A stretch of 64,000 bases of DNA from Methylomonas sp. AM2-LC (GCF_039904985.1 NZ_CP157005.1:3863501-3927500); one strand, 5' to 3'; numbered from the stretch's first letter, positions 8,815-20,353 are shown. Program-made: numbers and translations. Notes: generated by a model not told the origin, from the letters alone.

Positions 8815-11688
8815 ATGCCGCTACTGCCTTTACTGTCTGATCAAATACAGCAACTACCGAAAAACTTGCAAGTAATTGCTATCAATTTCTGCACTCAATT
8901 AACTGACAACACACGCCCGGATCAGTTGCCCAGTTTTGAAAATACTGCTTTCGTTAACTCGATAATAAAAGCATGTGTTTGCAGTAATTTTATTCGTGAA
9001 AACTGGTTGCGTAAACCAGAGTTATTAACCGATCTTATCAATTCTGGAGATCTGTTTTCTAACACGCGGCGAGATCATTATGCCACCACTTTGCAAAACT
9101 TTATGATCGACTCTGAGGCCAGTCTGTCCAGTCATCTACGCCAATTTCGGCGCCGTGAAATGCTGCGTATTGCCTGGCGTGATCTGGCTGGCTGGTCGAA
9201 TCTGGATGAAACTCTCGGCGATTTAACCCGGCTGGCAGAAACCTGTATTGAAACAGCTCTGAACTTTCTTTATCTGCAAGCTTGCCAACGTTGGGGAACA
9301 CCACGTCTGGCAGACGGCACTCCCTTTAATCTGGTAGTGTTAGGTATGGGCAAGCTGGGTGCTTGGGAGTTGAATTTTTCATCAGATATTGATTTGATAT
9401 TCGCCTTTGCAGAAGAAGGTATCCTTAACGAAAAAAAAGAAATCAGTTACGGTGAATTCTTTACCCGTATTTGTCAAGCACTGGTTAAAGCATTGGACGT
9501 AATCACGGCTGATGGCTTTGTGTTCCGAACCGATATTCGTCTCCGCCCTTTTGGCGACAGCGGCCCATTGCTGATGACTTTTGACGGCATGGAAAACTAT
9601 TATCTGACCCAAGCTCGTGAATGGGAACGCTATGCCATGATTAAGGCCCGTCAGGTGGCGGGTGATTTTGCTACCGGCAAACAGCTGGCTACGATGATTA
9701 AACCGTTTGTATATCGCCACTATTTGGATTACGGCGCGTTTGATGCGCTGCGGGATGTTAAAGCGCAAATTACACAAGAGTTAAAGCGTAAAGACCGCCT
9801 TGATAACATCAAATTGGGTCCGGGCGGCATTCGTGAAATCGAATTTATTGGTCAGGCGTTTCAATTAATTCGCGGCGGTAAAGATGCAGCATTACAACAG
9901 CGTGAAATTCAAGTGGTGTTGGATGTATTGGTTGAGCTGGAATTAATGACACTAGAAGACTCTGCTTCACTAAAATTTGCTTATCGATTTTTACGCAGAG
10001 TCGAAAATCATATTCAACAATATCAGGATAAACAAACTCACGATCTACCTATTGATACCACAGTGCAAGACATTCTGGCTTATTCTATGGATTTTATGAA
10101 TTGGGCAAGCTTTAAACAGGAACTCGATCTAATCAGAGCCCAGGTTCATACCCTGTTCGAAGAGGTGTTCTCCTTAAACGAACAGGATAACCCACGTCAA
10201 AACTCGCAACTGATTTGGGCCAGCAACACAGAAGACGAGCAAGCATTAGAAGCACTGGCTGAGATGGGTTGCACTGAGCCTGATAAAATATTGAACATTA
10301 TCATTGAGTTTAAAGATTCTTATGCCTTAAAACGATTATCCACCAAAGGCTTGCTGGTTATCCAACGCTTACTGCCAACTTTACTTTCTGAGCTGGTAAA
10401 AATCACAGATAATCAAACTGTCACCTTAAAGCGTATTCTGGACTTATTTGCAGAAGTAGCGGGTCGCAATGTCTATCTATCACTATTAGCTGAAAACCCG
10501 CAATCACTCACACAACTAATAACGCTGAGTTCAGCCAGTTTATGGATTTGTGAACATTTGGCCCAATATCCCATTTTGTTTGATGAGTTAATGTATGTGC
10601 GCTCATTATACGAACCCTTACAACAATCAGCCTTGCGTAAAGAATTACAGTACGAACTCAATAAACGCGATTTAATTGATACAGAACAACTAATGATCGC
10701 CTTACGTCAATTTAAAAATTTAAACGTACTACGAGTGGCGGCAGCCGATATTGCAGGAAACATTCCATTAATGACAGTGAGCGATTATCTAACATGGATA
10801 GCAGAGATAATTCTGGAGCAAACATTAATCAAGGCCTGGCAAATACTAGGAAATAAACATGGTTATCCACCTAATTGCCAGGAAACACCACAGTATTTCG
10901 CCATCATCGGCTACGGCAAATTGGGCGGAGTAGAAATGGGTTACGCCTCCGATCTGGATCTGGTGTTCTTATGCAGTTATCCTGACGCAACTGCAAACAC
11001 CACGGGTAGCAAGCCGATTAGCTGCGATCTATTTTATTTGCGTTTGGCTCGTACTATCTGTCAGATTCTGAATACTAAAATGCTGTCCGGCATAGTGTAT
11101 GAAGTAGATTTACGCCTGCGGCCTAATGGCGATTCTGGATTGGTATTCAGCTATATTGATCGTTTTGAGGATTACCTTAAAAACCAGGCCTGGACATGGG
11201 AACATCAGGCATTAGTACGCGCACGCTTTATCACGGGCGATGCAGACATACAAAGCCGCTACCAAGATATTCGCCACCGAATCTTATCTCTACCCAGAGA
11301 TTATAGTCAGTTAAAATCTGAAGTTCGGGAAATGCGCGAAAAAATGCGTTTACAATTTATGAAAAAAGGCACCCGTCTTTTTGACTTAAAACAAAGCAAA
11401 GGAGGTATAGCCGATATTGAATTTCTGGTGCAATTTGGGATTTTAGCTGAAGCAGCTAGCTACCCGGCACTCACCACTTTTACTGGCTCTATACGTTCAC
11501 TTGGCCTGCTTGAAAAGTATGGTTTTATTACTCATGAAGATGGAGATCTACTTAAACAGGCCTATTGTTGTTTCCGGGGATATGGTCATCATCAGGTTCT
11601 AAAAGGCGAAGATGCAACTGCAGAAATGGATACTTTTGCGGATCTACGCCTAGAAGTCGAGCGAATTTGGGATGCATTTATGGGGTAA
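8815..11688 (+). CDS. glnE: bifunctional glutamine synthetase adenylyltransferase/deadenylase
   Basis: The enzyme attaches and removes AMP on glutamine synthetase in response to PII and glutamine. The protein has 957 residues and carries two nucleotidyltransferase domains. The N-terminal deadenylase has GMGKLGAWELNFSSDIDLIF near 175-195. The C-terminal adenylyltransferase has GYGKLGGVEMGYASDLDLVF near 697-716. Each is followed by a helical GlnD-UR-type domain, and the metal-binding D-x-D pairs are intact in both. The frame opens at a TTG two codons earlier (8809), but the ATG at 8815 has a GGAAA ribosome site and gives the expected N-terminus. It stands alone between divergent and convergent neighbours. 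Confidence 0.95.
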   Translation: MPLLPLLSDQIQQLPKNLQVIAINFCTQLTDNTRPDQLPSFENTAFVNSIIKACVCSNFIRENWLRKPELLTDLINSGDLFSNTRRDHYATTLQNFMIDSEASLSSHLRQFRRREMLRIAWRDLAGWSNLDETLGDLTRLAETCIETALNFLYLQACQRWGTPRLADGTPFNLVVLGMGKLGAWELNFSSDIDLIFAFAEEGILNEKKEISYGEFFTRICQALVKALDVITADGFVFRTDIRLRPFGDSGPLLMTFDGMENYYLTQAREWERYAMIKARQVAGDFATGKQLATMIKPFVYRHYLDYGAFDALRDVKAQITQELKRKDRLDNIKLGPGGIREIEFIGQAFQLIRGGKDAALQQREIQVVLDVLVELELMTLEDSASLKFAYRFLRRVENHIQQYQDKQTHDLPIDTTVQDILAYSMDFMNWASFKQELDLIRAQVHTLFEEVFSLNEQDNPRQNSQLIWASNTEDEQALEALAEMGCTEPDKILNIIIEFKDSYALKRLSTKGLLVIQRLLPTLLSELVKITDNQTVTLKRILDLFAEVAGRNVYLSLLAENPQSLTQLITLSSASLWICEHLAQYPILFDELMYVRSLYEPLQQSALRKELQYELNKRDLIDTEQLMIALRQFKNLNVLRVAAADIAGNIPLMTVSDYLTWIAEIILEQTLIKAWQILGNKHGYPPNCQETPQYFAIIGYGKLGGVEMGYASDLDLVFLCSYPDATANTTGSKPISCDLFYLRLARTICQILNTKMLSGIVYEVDLRLRPNGDSGLVFSYIDRFEDYLKNQAWTWEHQALVRARFITGDADIQSRYQDIRHRILSLPRDYSQLKSEVREMREKMRLQFMKKGTRLFDLKQSKGGIADIEFLVQFGILAEAASYPALTTFTGSIRSLGLLEKYGFITHEDGDLLKQAYCCFRGYGHHQVLKGEDATAEMDTFADLRLEVERIWDAFMG

Positions 11689-11759
11689 GCGGAAATTCAA
11701 CCTAAAGCATGAAGAACCTTGCACACTAACCCCATATATTGCATTTACCAACCAGAAAC

Positions 11760-12236
11760 TTAGCTTAATGCTTTAATTTTTTCCAATACGGCCTGAGCAT
11801 GACCCGCATGATTTACACCATATTCAACATCTACCAACTGACCTTGTGGATTGATAATAAAAGTTGAGCGTACAATTTTCCATTTTTTAACGCCGTCTTT
11901 TTCAACTTCCTGCCACACACCATAACTGTCGCAGAGTTCACCACTGGTATCGGCAAGTAGTTGCACGGTTAAACCATATTTTTCGATAAAAGCACGGTGA
12001 CTGGCACAATCGTCTTTACTGACACCGATAATGACAGTTTGTAAGGCAGAAAAATCGGCTGCCAAGGCGGTAAAATCGTTAGCCTCTATAGTGCAGCCTG
12101 GGGTGTCATCCTTAGGATAAAAATAAAGTACAACATAGTTTTTGCCATGGTAATCGGCAAGTGATATCAATTGATCGTTCTCATTCAGGGTACTGAAACT
12201 AGGTGCGGGTTGGTTGTTTTCTAAAAGCGTAGACAT
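11760..12236 (-). CDS. bcp: thioredoxin-dependent peroxiredoxin, Bcp/PrxQ type
   Basis: A cytosolic thiol peroxidase of 158 residues that reduces hydrogen peroxide and organic hydroperoxides. The active site is PKDDTPGCTIEANDF, with the peroxidatic Cys in PGCT. The PrxQ resolving Cys (five residues on) is absent because CTIEAN has none, so this may act as a 1-Cys or atypical variant; another Cys lies in KDDCASH. The start is ATG at 12236, preceded by a clear AGGAG; the frame is open further upstream but that part overlaps the end of rpiA. It lies 19 bases after rpiA and is probably co-transcribed with it. Confidence 0.93.
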   Translation of the reverse strand: MSTLLENNQPAPSFSTLNENDQLISLADYHGKNYVVLYFYPKDDTPGCTIEANDFTALAADFSALQTVIIGVSKDDCASHRAFIEKYGLTVQLLADTSGELCDSYGVWQEVEKDGVKKWKIVRSTFIINPQGQLVDVEYGVNHAGHAQAVLEKIKALS

Positions 12237-12255
12237 GTTACTCTCCTGTGAAAAA

Positions 12256-12951
12256 TTATAGATTTTGACTATTTTCGGCCCATTGCTCTTGCACCAGTCC
12301 ATTTACAGCGCAAAAGACAGCGCTTGTTAAACCAGTAAAGATGCCGTGCTCAGCAATACCGGGTATGGCATTTAACTGTGTATTAAGTTTTTGAGTGTCT
12401 ACATCAGCAGGAAATGTTGCGTCCAGAACCAGACTGCCATAAGAAGTAACCGCCAAACCGTCACCACTGGCTGTGGCTCTAAGTTGTGCAGTGCCACCCA
12501 GTTTTGTGATGTTTTTCTGTACCAGTTGCCAGGCAAAAGGCATCACTTCCAGCGGAATAGGGTAATTTTGTCCAATACGGGTTACGCGCTTGCTGGGATC
12601 GATTAATACCCAAAAGGCCAGACTAGCCTTAGCCAGCAACTTTTCTCTGACCAGATCAGCACCACGCCCTTTTAACAAAGATAAGTCCGGACTAACTTCG
12701 TCGGCACCATCGACATATACGTCTAATTGATTGATATTTTCCAATGCAAGCAGGGACAAACCCAAACTTTGAGCTTTAATAGCACTGACGACCGAACTGG
12801 CAACCACTTGCACCTGCAAGCCTTCGCTGACTTGTCGCTGCGCGAGTGCTGCTATAAAGAAGTTGGCAGTCGATCCAGTTCCCAGACCCACCACCATACC
12901 ATCTTGTATCTGCCCAGCAGCATACTCGGCTACTAATTGCTTATCATTCAT
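12256..12951 (-). CDS. rpiA: ribose-5-phosphate isomerase A
   Basis: The enzyme interconverts ribose 5-phosphate and ribulose 5-phosphate in the pentose phosphate pathway, which in methylotrophs also serves sugar regeneration. The protein has 231 residues. The family motif VGLGTGSTANFFI lies near 21-33, the phosphate and substrate loop YVDGADEV near 79-86, and KGRGADLVREK near 94-104 with the catalytic Glu/Lys set. A GGGGG-containing ribosome site precedes the ATG. Length and motifs are typical. bcp follows after 19 bases on the same strand, which suggests a two-gene transcript. Confidence 0.95.
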   Translation of the reverse strand: MNDKQLVAEYAAGQIQDGMVVGLGTGSTANFFIAALAQRQVSEGLQVQVVASSVVSAIKAQSLGLSLLALENINQLDVYVDGADEVSPDLSLLKGRGADLVREKLLAKASLAFWVLIDPSKRVTRIGQNYPIPLEVMPFAWQLVQKNITKLGGTAQLRATASGDGLAVTSYGSLVLDATFPADVDTQKLNTQLNAIPGIAEHGIFTGLTSAVFCAVNGLVQEQWAENSQNL

Positions 12952-13123
12952 ATTAGAACCCCCATATACATAGGATATAAAACAACCTATAAAAACCGGA
13001 ATTACATCTGCTCAGTGCTAATGGTGGACTGTATAAATCAATAACGACACATTTGCACTGAAAATACCTGACTATAATACTCAGTTTTTATGGAGATTCC
13101 AATAATGTTATTGAAGTTAAGCT

Positions 13124-14152
13124 TTATTCTTCCAAATGCTTAACCCTGCTTTCCAGGCTTTTAAATTTTTGCAACAGTTCCGGTAACTTACTAAGCGCGG
13201 CCAACTCCCGCCAAGCCACCTTGCGATCCTTAGCTGGACTACCAAACACCTGAGCGCCCGGCTCTACGTCCGCAGAGATGCCGCTACGTGCCATAACGAC
13301 TGCTCTTGAGCCAATATTGACATGATCTGCCACACCGGCACTACCCGCTAATATTGCGCCATCACCGATAGTACAGGAACCGGAAATACCCGATTGACCG
13401 CAAATAATAACGTTACGCCCCACCACATTGTTATGTCCAAGCTGTACCAAGTTATCAATTTTGCTGCCCATACCAATACGCGTAGCCCCTAGCGCCCCGC
13501 GATCAATACAGGTATTTGCACCAATTTCCACATGATCGGCAATTTCAACATGACCCACATGCGGGACCTTAATATGCTGATTATCACGAAACTTGTAGCC
13601 AAAACCATCTGCACCAATAATTGCACCAGCGTGAATAATGACGTTATTACCAATGACGGAATGATCATAAATGACTACATTGGGGTGAATTCGGCAGTTT
13701 TTACCAATGGTCACATGATTACCAATCCGCACACCGGCTTCTATGGTAGAGCTATCGCCTACGCTACTATATTGACCAATACTCACAAAAGGACCAACAT
13801 GCACATCGTAGGCCAAGGTTGTAGTATCTGCCAATACTGCATGTTCCGAAACACTACGCTTAAAAGCAGGCTCTGGATGTAATAATTTAACCGCATTTAA
13901 AAAGCTAATTTCTGGATCACTACAAACTAAGAGCACCAAACCCTCAGGAATTTCGTCATCTGCCTGTGACTCATGGATAAAACAGGCAGTCGCCTTAGAG
14001 TCTTTTAAATATTTTTTGTATTTACTATCGCTTAACACTGTCACTTGCAGAGCTTGGGCGGACATAATATCTGCCGCGGCATTGATAGCCTGTGTAGCAT
14101 CCCCGCCTTTAGGGATAGCATTACAGTGTTGAGCAAGTTCCGTAATGAGCAT
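13124..14152 (-). CDS. lpxD: UDP-3-O-acylglucosamine N-acyltransferase LpxD
   Basis: The third enzyme of lipid A synthesis, which adds the second hydroxyacyl chain to UDP-3-O-acyl-glucosamine. The protein has 342 residues. An N-terminal uridine-binding domain (about 1-100) is followed by a left-handed beta-helix of hexapeptide repeats (about 105-300; for example [20 protein letters not shown]) and a C-terminal helix. The catalytic His lies in [10 protein letters not shown] chose ATG at 14152 (MLITELAQH), which has AGGAAA upstream and gives normal family length. It sits 8 bases behind the spermidine-synthase-like gene and not in the usual bamA-lpxD-fabZ-lpxA cluster, so it may be a second copy. 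Confidence 0.9.
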   Translation of the reverse strand: MLITELAQHCNAIPKGGDATQAINAAADIMSAQALQVTVLSDSKYKKYLKDSKATACFIHESQADDEIPEGLVLLVCSDPEISFLNAVKLLHPEPAFKRSVSEHAVLADTTTLAYDVHVGPFVSIGQYSSVGDSSTIEAGVRIGNHVTIGKNCRIHPNVVIYDHSVIGNNVIIHAGAIIGADGFGYKFRDNQHIKVPHVGHVEIADHVEIGANTCIDRGALGATRIGMGSKIDNLVQLGHNNVVGRNVIICGQSGISGSCTIGDGAILAGSAGVADHVNIGSRAVVMARSGISADVEPGAQVFGSPAKDRKVAWRELAALSKLPELLQKFKSLESRVKHLEE

Positions 14153-14160
14153 ACTTTTTC

Positions 14161-16395
14161 CTATTTCCAAATACCAATAATGTGAGTAAAGTCGTCTGTC
14201 CAAGGTTCCAGACCAAACGACAGTGGCAGTTTTTGCCAATGTCCTAATCGGCTTTGCTGCAAGAGCTGCAAACGTTCCTGATGTTTACTGATCACCACCC
14301 AATCGGTAGCGACCACCAATGGGACATCAACCTCCGGTTTAAATTCCTGTAATAATGCTGCTAAATGTAATTGTTCAACATGATCTGCCAGTACTTTTTT
14401 TAAGGCTAAATGCCGATTGGTAATGTGAAATGCTAACAAACCATCGTCTTTTAGCTTGCTAAAATATAGTTGAAAGGCTTCGCGCGTCAATAAATGCATG
14501 GGTACTGCATCAGAACTGAATGCATCCATAATCAGTAAATCAAAACTATGATCTGGTTCCTTTTGTAAGGACAGTCTGGCATCACCTACAATCATGTCTG
14601 CCTGATTATTACAACGATTCAGATAGTTAAACCATTTTGGATTTTTGGCAACTTCCACCACCATCGGATCAATTTCATAAAACCGCCAGTGCTGATGCTC
14701 TTTGCTATAACAAGCCAGCGCCCCAGCTCCCAAACCGACCGCACCAATAGTCCAATTTTCATTCTCGCCACTGTATTCATTGAATAACTGGCCAATGGGA
14801 CCCGGTCGACTATAGTAGGTTAATGGCGTGGTAATATTGGCAGCAGTTAGACGCTCTGCTCCATGTTTAGTGGTACCATGATAGAGTTCACGCACTTTTT
14901 CAGGATGCTGATTTTCATCGGCTATGACCGTTTCCCGCACTGATAGTACCCCGAAAAAACTGCGTTGTTGAAACAGGGTATTCGATGCCAGACCATGCAA
15001 GCCCATTGCAAATATAAGAATTACAGCGGTCAATAAACCCAAAGCCAACGGTGATTGTCGCAATGAATAACTCAAGCCTGCCAGTAAAATTAAAACTCCA
15101 CCTATCACATCCAGATAATCGAATAATTGATCAACACTGTAATAAATGATCAATCCAAGCCCAAAAACCAGTAATGGAAAAATACTTTTGAAATACCATT
15201 TTCCAGTAAAAAAACCAGGCCGTAAAAACAGTGCACTGACAATCATCAGCGGGTATTCATACACTGCATTGAAAATAAACGGCGCTACAAAGGTATTGAA
15301 TAGGCCACCCAGCATACCGCCGAACGACATCACTAAATAAAAACGGGTTAAATACCGAGTATTTGGACGATGTTTTGCCAACTCACCATGACAGACCATC
15401 ACTGCCAGAAAAAACGCCAGCGCATGTAGGATTAAATCCAACCAATAGGGTAACAAGGCTGGATCGATGAACGAATAGGTAATGAATACCACCAGCACTG
15501 CTGGCTGCGCAATTAACATCAAGTTATGGATAATTTTTGCCCATTTGCAAAACACCAATATAAAACTGAGTAAATATAACGTGAGCGGCACTATCCACAA
15601 TAAAGGCACTGATGCAATATCGGTACTGATGAATTGGGTAAAACCCAGCAACAAACTGGAGGGAACAAAAGCTAAAACCAGCCAGTGTAATTGCCGCTGA
15701 ACGGGTAGTTGAACATCTGTGGCTGCTTCGGATACATCGATGGCTGATTCTTCAATTTGACCCACGGTGCGCCACAACCTCAGCGCACATAAAATAATCA
15801 ATACCTCTAATAAACCAAAGCCCACACTCCATATCACGCGTTGCTGAGCCAGACCAATATGCGGTTCGATGAAAAACGGATAACTGAGCAAAGCCAGCAA
15901 ACTACCGGCATTACTGGCTGCATACAAAAAATAGGGATCATGACTATTACGATGTCCGCATTGCGAAAACCATTTTTGCAGCAGCGGCGCGGTGGTTGAC
16001 ACCACAAAAAACGGCAAACCAATTGCCAATAACAGGGTCCAGATCAACCAAAACGTAGGATTACTATCCGTTGGCGGAGTAACCTCTGCAGGCAGGGCTA
16101 CGGGCAAAGCAATCATGCTGATAATCAACACTGCTGTATGTATCTGGATTTGGCGCTGACTGGTATGTTTACCAGTCAGCCAGTGCGCATACAGATACCC
16201 CAAAAACAACAAGGTCTGATAAAACACCATACATGTGTTCCATACAGCGGGAGTTCCCCCCAATAGCGGCAACAGAATTTTGCCAAACATGGGCTGCAAC
16301 ACAAACATTAAAGTCGCGCTGATAAATAAAGTTCCGGCAAACAATAATACCGGAGAAAAGGCTGGAGACTGAGAGGTTTGCGGCTGACTATTCAT
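14161..16395 (-). CDS. membrane protein with C-terminal spermidine-synthase-like domain
   Basis: A fusion of about 744 residues. The N-terminal two thirds has roughly 12-14 hydrophobic spans, with the family signature [20 protein letters not shown] near 45-65. The C-terminal third (about 510-740) is a class I methyltransferase-like fold resembling spermidine synthase, with [14 protein letters not shown] (nucleotide-binding glycine loop), [12 protein letters not shown], and [10 protein letters not shown] followed by [17 protein letters not shown]. Fused transporter/spermidine-synthase-like proteins are common in proteobacteria, but their substrate is not settled and polyamine synthesis should not be assumed. 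The start is uncertain: ATG at 16395 (MNSQPQ) fits the first span better than the upstream ATG at 16470. lpxD follows after 8 bases. Confidence 0.82.
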   Translation of the reverse strand: MNSQPQTSQSPAFSPVLLFAGTLFISATLMFVLQPMFGKILLPLLGGTPAVWNTCMVFYQTLLFLGYLYAHWLTGKHTSQRQIQIHTAVLIISMIALPVALPAEVTPPTDSNPTFWLIWTLLLAIGLPFFVVSTTAPLLQKWFSQCGHRNSHDPYFLYAASNAGSLLALLSYPFFIEPHIGLAQQRVIWSVGFGLLEVLIILCALRLWRTVGQIEESAIDVSEAATDVQLPVQRQLHWLVLAFVPSSLLLGFTQFISTDIASVPLLWIVPLTLYLLSFILVFCKWAKIIHNLMLIAQPAVLVVFITYSFIDPALLPYWLDLILHALAFFLAVMVCHGELAKHRPNTRYLTRFYLVMSFGGMLGGLFNTFVAPFIFNAVYEYPLMIVSALFLRPGFFTGKWYFKSIFPLLVFGLGLIIYYSVDQLFDYLDVIGGVLILLAGLSYSLRQSPLALGLLTAVILIFAMGLHGLASNTLFQQRSFFGVLSVRETVIADENQHPEKVRELYHGTTKHGAERLTAANITTPLTYYSRPGPIGQLFNEYSGENENWTIGAVGLGAGALACYSKEHQHWRFYEIDPMVVEVAKNPKWFNYLNRCNNQADMIVGDARLSLQKEPDHSFDLLIMDAFSSDAVPMHLLTREAFQLYFSKLKDDGLLAFHITNRHLALKKVLADHVEQLHLAALLQEFKPEVDVPLVVATDWVVISKHQERLQLLQQSRLGHWQKLPLSFGLEPWTDDFTHIIGIWK

Positions 16396-16787
16396 TATTA
16401 TATTTATTGCTAGCGTATCTATAGCAATGATAAAACATTTAGCAAGGTTTGTGGCATGAATTGCTGGCAATGCAGATGCTTATTGAAGATTAGCACAACG
16501 ACACAATCTAAGTTTTATAACTATTATGTTTAAAAACTCACAATTAAGCCTAGTTTCGGCAAACTATTTCCAATTCTTTGCACTGCATCACACCTACCGT
16601 CATCTAACTGTCACATTCTAGATTTACAGTGATAATCATCCCATTTAGAGAATACATACTGAAGAGAATAGATATTTGGCTACTAATCTGGGCTGCTAAG
16701 CAAGTAACAGTATATTTCTGCATTTCCAGCCGTTAACAACTTCCAATCAAGTTGTTTTATCCATCGCCACTCAACTTTAATTAGCGC
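16396..16787. other. divergent intergenic region upstream of a chemoreceptor gene
   Basis: About 390 bases between two divergent genes. It is AT-rich and should hold promoters for both. I looked for a sigma-28 type promoter before the chemoreceptor and did not find a convincing one. No open frame or RNA gene seen. Confidence 0.4.
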
Positions 16788-18758
16788 ATGAAAATCAAAA
16801 ATATAACGAAGCTGGCCAGCATAATTCTGGTGATTACGATTATGAGTTTTGGATCAACTGTCATATGGGCATTACAACATTTGAATCGAGCCTTTGCCTC
16901 AGTTGAATTTTACGGACAACAAAAAGACCGGATTTTTACTCATATCAGTCAACCCATTTTTAATTATTTAGCCAGTGGCGATCTAACTATCGTTGCAGAC
17001 ATTCAAAAAAATCTCAAAGAAATTAAAACTGAGGTGAGTGATCATTCAGGTATTTCATTAAATTTACAACCTAAATTTATTGCTCTTCTCACCGAATTCG
17101 AACAGTCTACCGCGCAAGAGCTTATCTCTGTGGGTAAACTGCCTGACCCTCAAACGCTGTTGTATGCTAGTGAACAACAGCAATTAAGACATTTGCAAAC
17201 CTTAGCTGAGTATGTGGACAAGGCGCAAGCTGCCTCTCAAACTGAAAGACTACATTTTTTGCAACTCATTACTAAAACCCAATTTGCGCTTAACAACTTG
17301 GCAAAAAGCCGGAAAAGTTTTTTTAGTTCTAGCAACGCCCAATCGCTAGAACAAATAAATCGCTATTTACAAGAAATAAACGCGACTATATCAGCTTTGC
17401 AAGACTTACCCTTACTCGGTGTGATGAAAGCAACCACCCGTAATGACAATGAGTTTAGCCTGGGTGATAGCCCTAAAGTCGAAGTAACCGAGGATATGGC
17501 TGAAACACCACGACATGAACTAACGTCTTTATTGCAGCGTTATGGGAAAGAGCTTGATAACGCACTACAGCTGACTAAAAATAAAATCGATAGCAAACAG
17601 AAAATAAATCAGCAAATCATGAATCTTGAACAACAGTTACTAGATTTGCAAACAGAAACTACTCAGGAGTATCAATATTTTGAGCGGCTATGTTATTTGA
17701 TTATTACGCTGTTTACCTTATTAATGCTGATTGTCAGTATTTTAATGATCTTTCTGCAACGGCATTTGTCCACCATAATCAGCCAAATCAGTACCTATAT
17801 TGATTCTCTGGCAAAAGGCGATTTACGTCTATCCTTTTTAACCCACAGTACCGTTACCGAAATCAAGCATTTAAAAGTGTCATTAGATACCTTACAAAAC
17901 TATTTTAATACGTTGATTAGTCGCATCAATCAGGAGTCTAACACCCTCAGTAGTTATGGTGACAACATTCTGCATGTAGCCCAAAATCTGGAAATTATTA
18001 TCGCAGACCAACAACAAGCCACGGAACTGGCTGCGCATCAAATGCGCCAACTAAGTTCGTCATTTAAAGCAGTAGCAAGCAACGCCGCCGAATCGCAAAC
18101 AGTAACTTCCTCAGCGCAACACATTGTCAAGGAGGGTATGCACGAAATTGATCAAACCTCGCAGAGATTTGAGAGTTTAGAACAAATTATTGACCATAGC
18201 GCAAGCGCCTTACAATCCCTGCAAAATGACGCAAAAGCAATTGAAGGAGTACTTGGTGTTATTCAAGGGTTTACCGAGCAAACCAATTTACTGGCTTTGA
18301 ATGCGGCGATTGAAGCTGCCCGAGCAGGTGAGCATGGACGTGGATTTGCAGTAGTTGCGGATGAAGTGCGCAAACTAGCTACCAATACAGCAACTTCCGC
18401 TCGGCAAATCCATAGCATGATAGAAAGGCTTAATCAAGCAACCCAAACCACAGTTAGCCTAATGAATAACCAGCAGACAGCAATAAAGCAAACCAAAATC
18501 GCCATGCAACAGGTGAATCAAGCTTTTAGCAGCATTCAAAACGCCATTAGCAATATCAACGACAAAACCATACTGATAGCCAGCGCCGCCGTTCAACAAG
18601 CAGAGAGTACCGAATTGATAACAGCAAATTTTAATCAAAACGCAGATTTGGCCAGAGAAACCAGCAGAGAAGCGCAAAACAATAAAATAAATGCTTCTGG
18701 CTTAGCAGGTATCAGTGGCAATTTACGTGAGTTAATTGTGCAATTTAAGGTGGTTTAG
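16788..18758 (+). CDS. methyl-accepting chemotaxis protein
   Basis: A transmembrane chemoreceptor of 656 residues. Membrane span 1 is at about 9-29. A large, helical, Gln-rich periplasmic sensor region follows (about 30-297), then span 2 (about 299-324), a HAMP linker (about 325-380), and the cytoplasmic signalling coiled coil. The hairpin tip that contacts CheA/CheW is well conserved ([20 protein letters not shown], then [19 protein letters not shown]). The ligand domain matches nothing I recognise. No che genes are adjacent, so it must work with a chemotaxis system elsewhere. It is transcribed alone. Confidence 0.9.
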   Translation: MKIKNITKLASIILVITIMSFGSTVIWALQHLNRAFASVEFYGQQKDRIFTHISQPIFNYLASGDLTIVADIQKNLKEIKTEVSDHSGISLNLQPKFIALLTEFEQSTAQELISVGKLPDPQTLLYASEQQQLRHLQTLAEYVDKAQAASQTERLHFLQLITKTQFALNNLAKSRKSFFSSSNAQSLEQINRYLQEINATISALQDLPLLGVMKATTRNDNEFSLGDSPKVEVTEDMAETPRHELTSLLQRYGKELDNALQLTKNKIDSKQKINQQIMNLEQQLLDLQTETTQEYQYFERLCYLIITLFTLLMLIVSILMIFLQRHLSTIISQISTYIDSLAKGDLRLSFLTHSTVTEIKHLKVSLDTLQNYFNTLISRINQESNTLSSYGDNILHVAQNLEIIIADQQQATELAAHQMRQLSSSFKAVASNAAESQTVTSSAQHIVKEGMHEIDQTSQRFESLEQIIDHSASALQSLQNDAKAIEGVLGVIQGFTEQTNLLALNAAIEAARAGEHGRGFAVVADEVRKLATNTATSARQIHSMIERLNQATQTTVSLMNNQQTAIKQTKIAMQQVNQAFSSIQNAISNINDKTILIASAAVQQAESTELITANFNQNADLARETSREAQNNKINASGLAGISGNLRELIVQFKVV

Positions 18759-19042
18759 TTTAGTTTGATAAATAGAAAAATTTCTTATCCTACAAAATGC
18801 TTAAGAATACCCAATTTAGAATTTTCGATCAAAACCTATGGGCATAACGAATACTTATGTAGTGTATAGGTGTTTTTACGAATTGGCATGAAAGTCATAG
18901 CAAAGAATAATATCAGCTAACATTTAATACATAAATAAAACTGATCATTTCTAATGAAACTCTGGTTTTAATTATCAATAGTTCTCTCATAACTCTAGGT
19001 ATTAAAGTAAAAATTTAATTTAACATTTAGGAGTATTTCATT

Positions 19043-19399
19043 ATGAATAACCACGCACTAAACCGTATTGCCCTTTTGCTGCCTTTGGTTCTAATCTTAG
19101 GACTAAGTTCTCAAATAGTTTTGGCGAATGTAGTACCTGCACCCGAACAACCTGCTCAACATACTATCGTTGCAAACACGCCTGAAGATCATGCCGCAGC
19201 AGCAGAACATCATAAAAAAACGGCTGAATATCATAAAGGTATGGCTGAGCATCACCATTCAATGGCAAGCGAACATAAAAAACAAGGTCATCATAAATTA
19301 AGCAAGCATCATGCAAAACTGGCTAAATACCATACCGCACTGGCTAAAGAACATACTGCCACAGCTAAAACACACGAAGAACATGCCGCGGGTAAGTAA
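19043..19399 (+). CDS. SmbP-like secreted His-heptad metal-binding protein
   Basis: A 118-residue protein with a signal peptide (about 1-28, ending VLA). The mature part is almost wholly a seven-residue repeat, roughly nine units such as AEHHKKT, AEYHKGM, AEHHHSM, YHTALAK and EHTATAK. About 17 of its roughly 90 residues are His, giving one or two per heptad and a histidine stripe on a long helix. This layout is like SmbP, a small periplasmic copper-binding protein of Nitrosomonas europaea built from seven-residue His repeats that fold as a helical bundle. A role in periplasmic copper or other metal buffering is inferred. A clear AGGAG precedes the ATG. Confidence 0.75.
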   Translation: MNNHALNRIALLLPLVLILGLSSQIVLANVVPAPEQPAQHTIVANTPEDHAAAAEHHKKTAEYHKGMAEHHHSMASEHKKQGHHKLSKHHAKLAKYHTALAKEHTATAKTHEEHAAGK

Positions 19400-19898
19400 T
19401 CCTCTGTATTACAGGGTTGTTTCTGTCGTCTTTCAATTAATCTGATAAACAAAAAACGGGCATTTAGTATTAATGCTCGCATTAACTCGACTTGATTTGT
19501 AACAAAGTATTACCTGATTACCTACAAGCTTCGGCAACACCGCCCCCCGGTCATCAGATAGAAGTAGCTGATAAACTTTAAGTGATGTCAAACTTGGCTG
19601 ACCACCCCTATGTTTACTGGTGCTGGGGCTTAAGGATAATCAGGAATTATTATACAAAGATTCAGTTCTTAAAATATGTAGCTACGGCTTATTAAATTAG
19701 TGTTTAGTACTTAGCAATAGGTCAGTAGATAAATCAGATGTTTAATCGCTCAGTCCATTCATGATTACTTCAATCTCAGTTTGAACGGACAGTGCTGTGT
19801 TGCGGAGAATGACTTTTCGAGATCCTTTTGGTTTTCCGAAAAAATAAGTTATTTCTATGACAATCCCGCCGTTATGGCTTTAACGAAAGAGAAAAATT
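19400..19898. other. intergenic region before the cold-shock gene
   Basis: About 500 bases. Near the left end GGGCATT/AATGCTC (about 19457-19477) could pair as a short stem, but no T-run follows. The right part probably includes the long 5' leader common to cspA-type mRNAs. No open frame was recognised on either strand. Confidence 0.4.
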
Positions 19899-20102
19899 AT
19901 GTTAGTAGAAGGCAAAGTTAAATGGTTCAACAATGACAAAGGCTTCGGTTTCATTCAACAAGAGGGTGGAACAGATGTATTTGTACATTTTAGCTCCATA
20001 ATTAGTGATGGTCGTAAATCTTTAAAAGATGGCCAACGTGTAACTATGGAAGTGACTAGTGGCACTAGAGGTCTACAAGCAGTTAAAGTTACACCACTAT
20101 AA
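19899..20102 (+). CDS. CspA-family cold-shock protein
   Basis: A single OB-fold RNA/DNA-binding protein of 67 residues that acts as an RNA chaperone. Both RNA-binding motifs are present: RNP1 KGFGFI (about 15-20) and RNP2 VFVHFS (about 28-33). The ribosome site GAAAGAG lies just before the ATG. The paralogue (CspA, CspC, CspE or other) cannot be told from sequence alone. Cold induction is typical of some family members but not shown here. Confidence 0.95.
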   Translation: MLVEGKVKWFNNDKGFGFIQQEGGTDVFVHFSSIISDGRKSLKDGQRVTMEVTSGTRGLQAVKVTPL

Positions 20103-20353
20103 TGGTCCAATCAAAGTTTTTTTAACATTCACCTAGCTAAAAAACCGGCCTATTACGGCAACAAGCTTGGATAGTGCTTAAACCTAGTAACTTTCAGTAT
20201 CCAGAAAATACGTTAGAGTTAGTATGATTCCACAAACTCACTACATGACAGCATTTTCGAATATTGCTGAAAACATTTTTGATTAGTTCCTGATTACAAA
20301 ATTCAAAATGAAACATTCATCCTTTTTTGGATAAAAGTTACGCAAAAAAGCTC

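Noticed and set aside
9382..9777. A 131-codon minus-strand open frame within glnE
   Set aside because: The conserved glnE reading frame explains the sequence on the other strand.
14161..16395. Annotating the membrane fusion protein simply as spermidine synthase (speE)
   Set aside because: The large membrane domain and the uncertain substrate of this family make polyamine synthesis unsupported.
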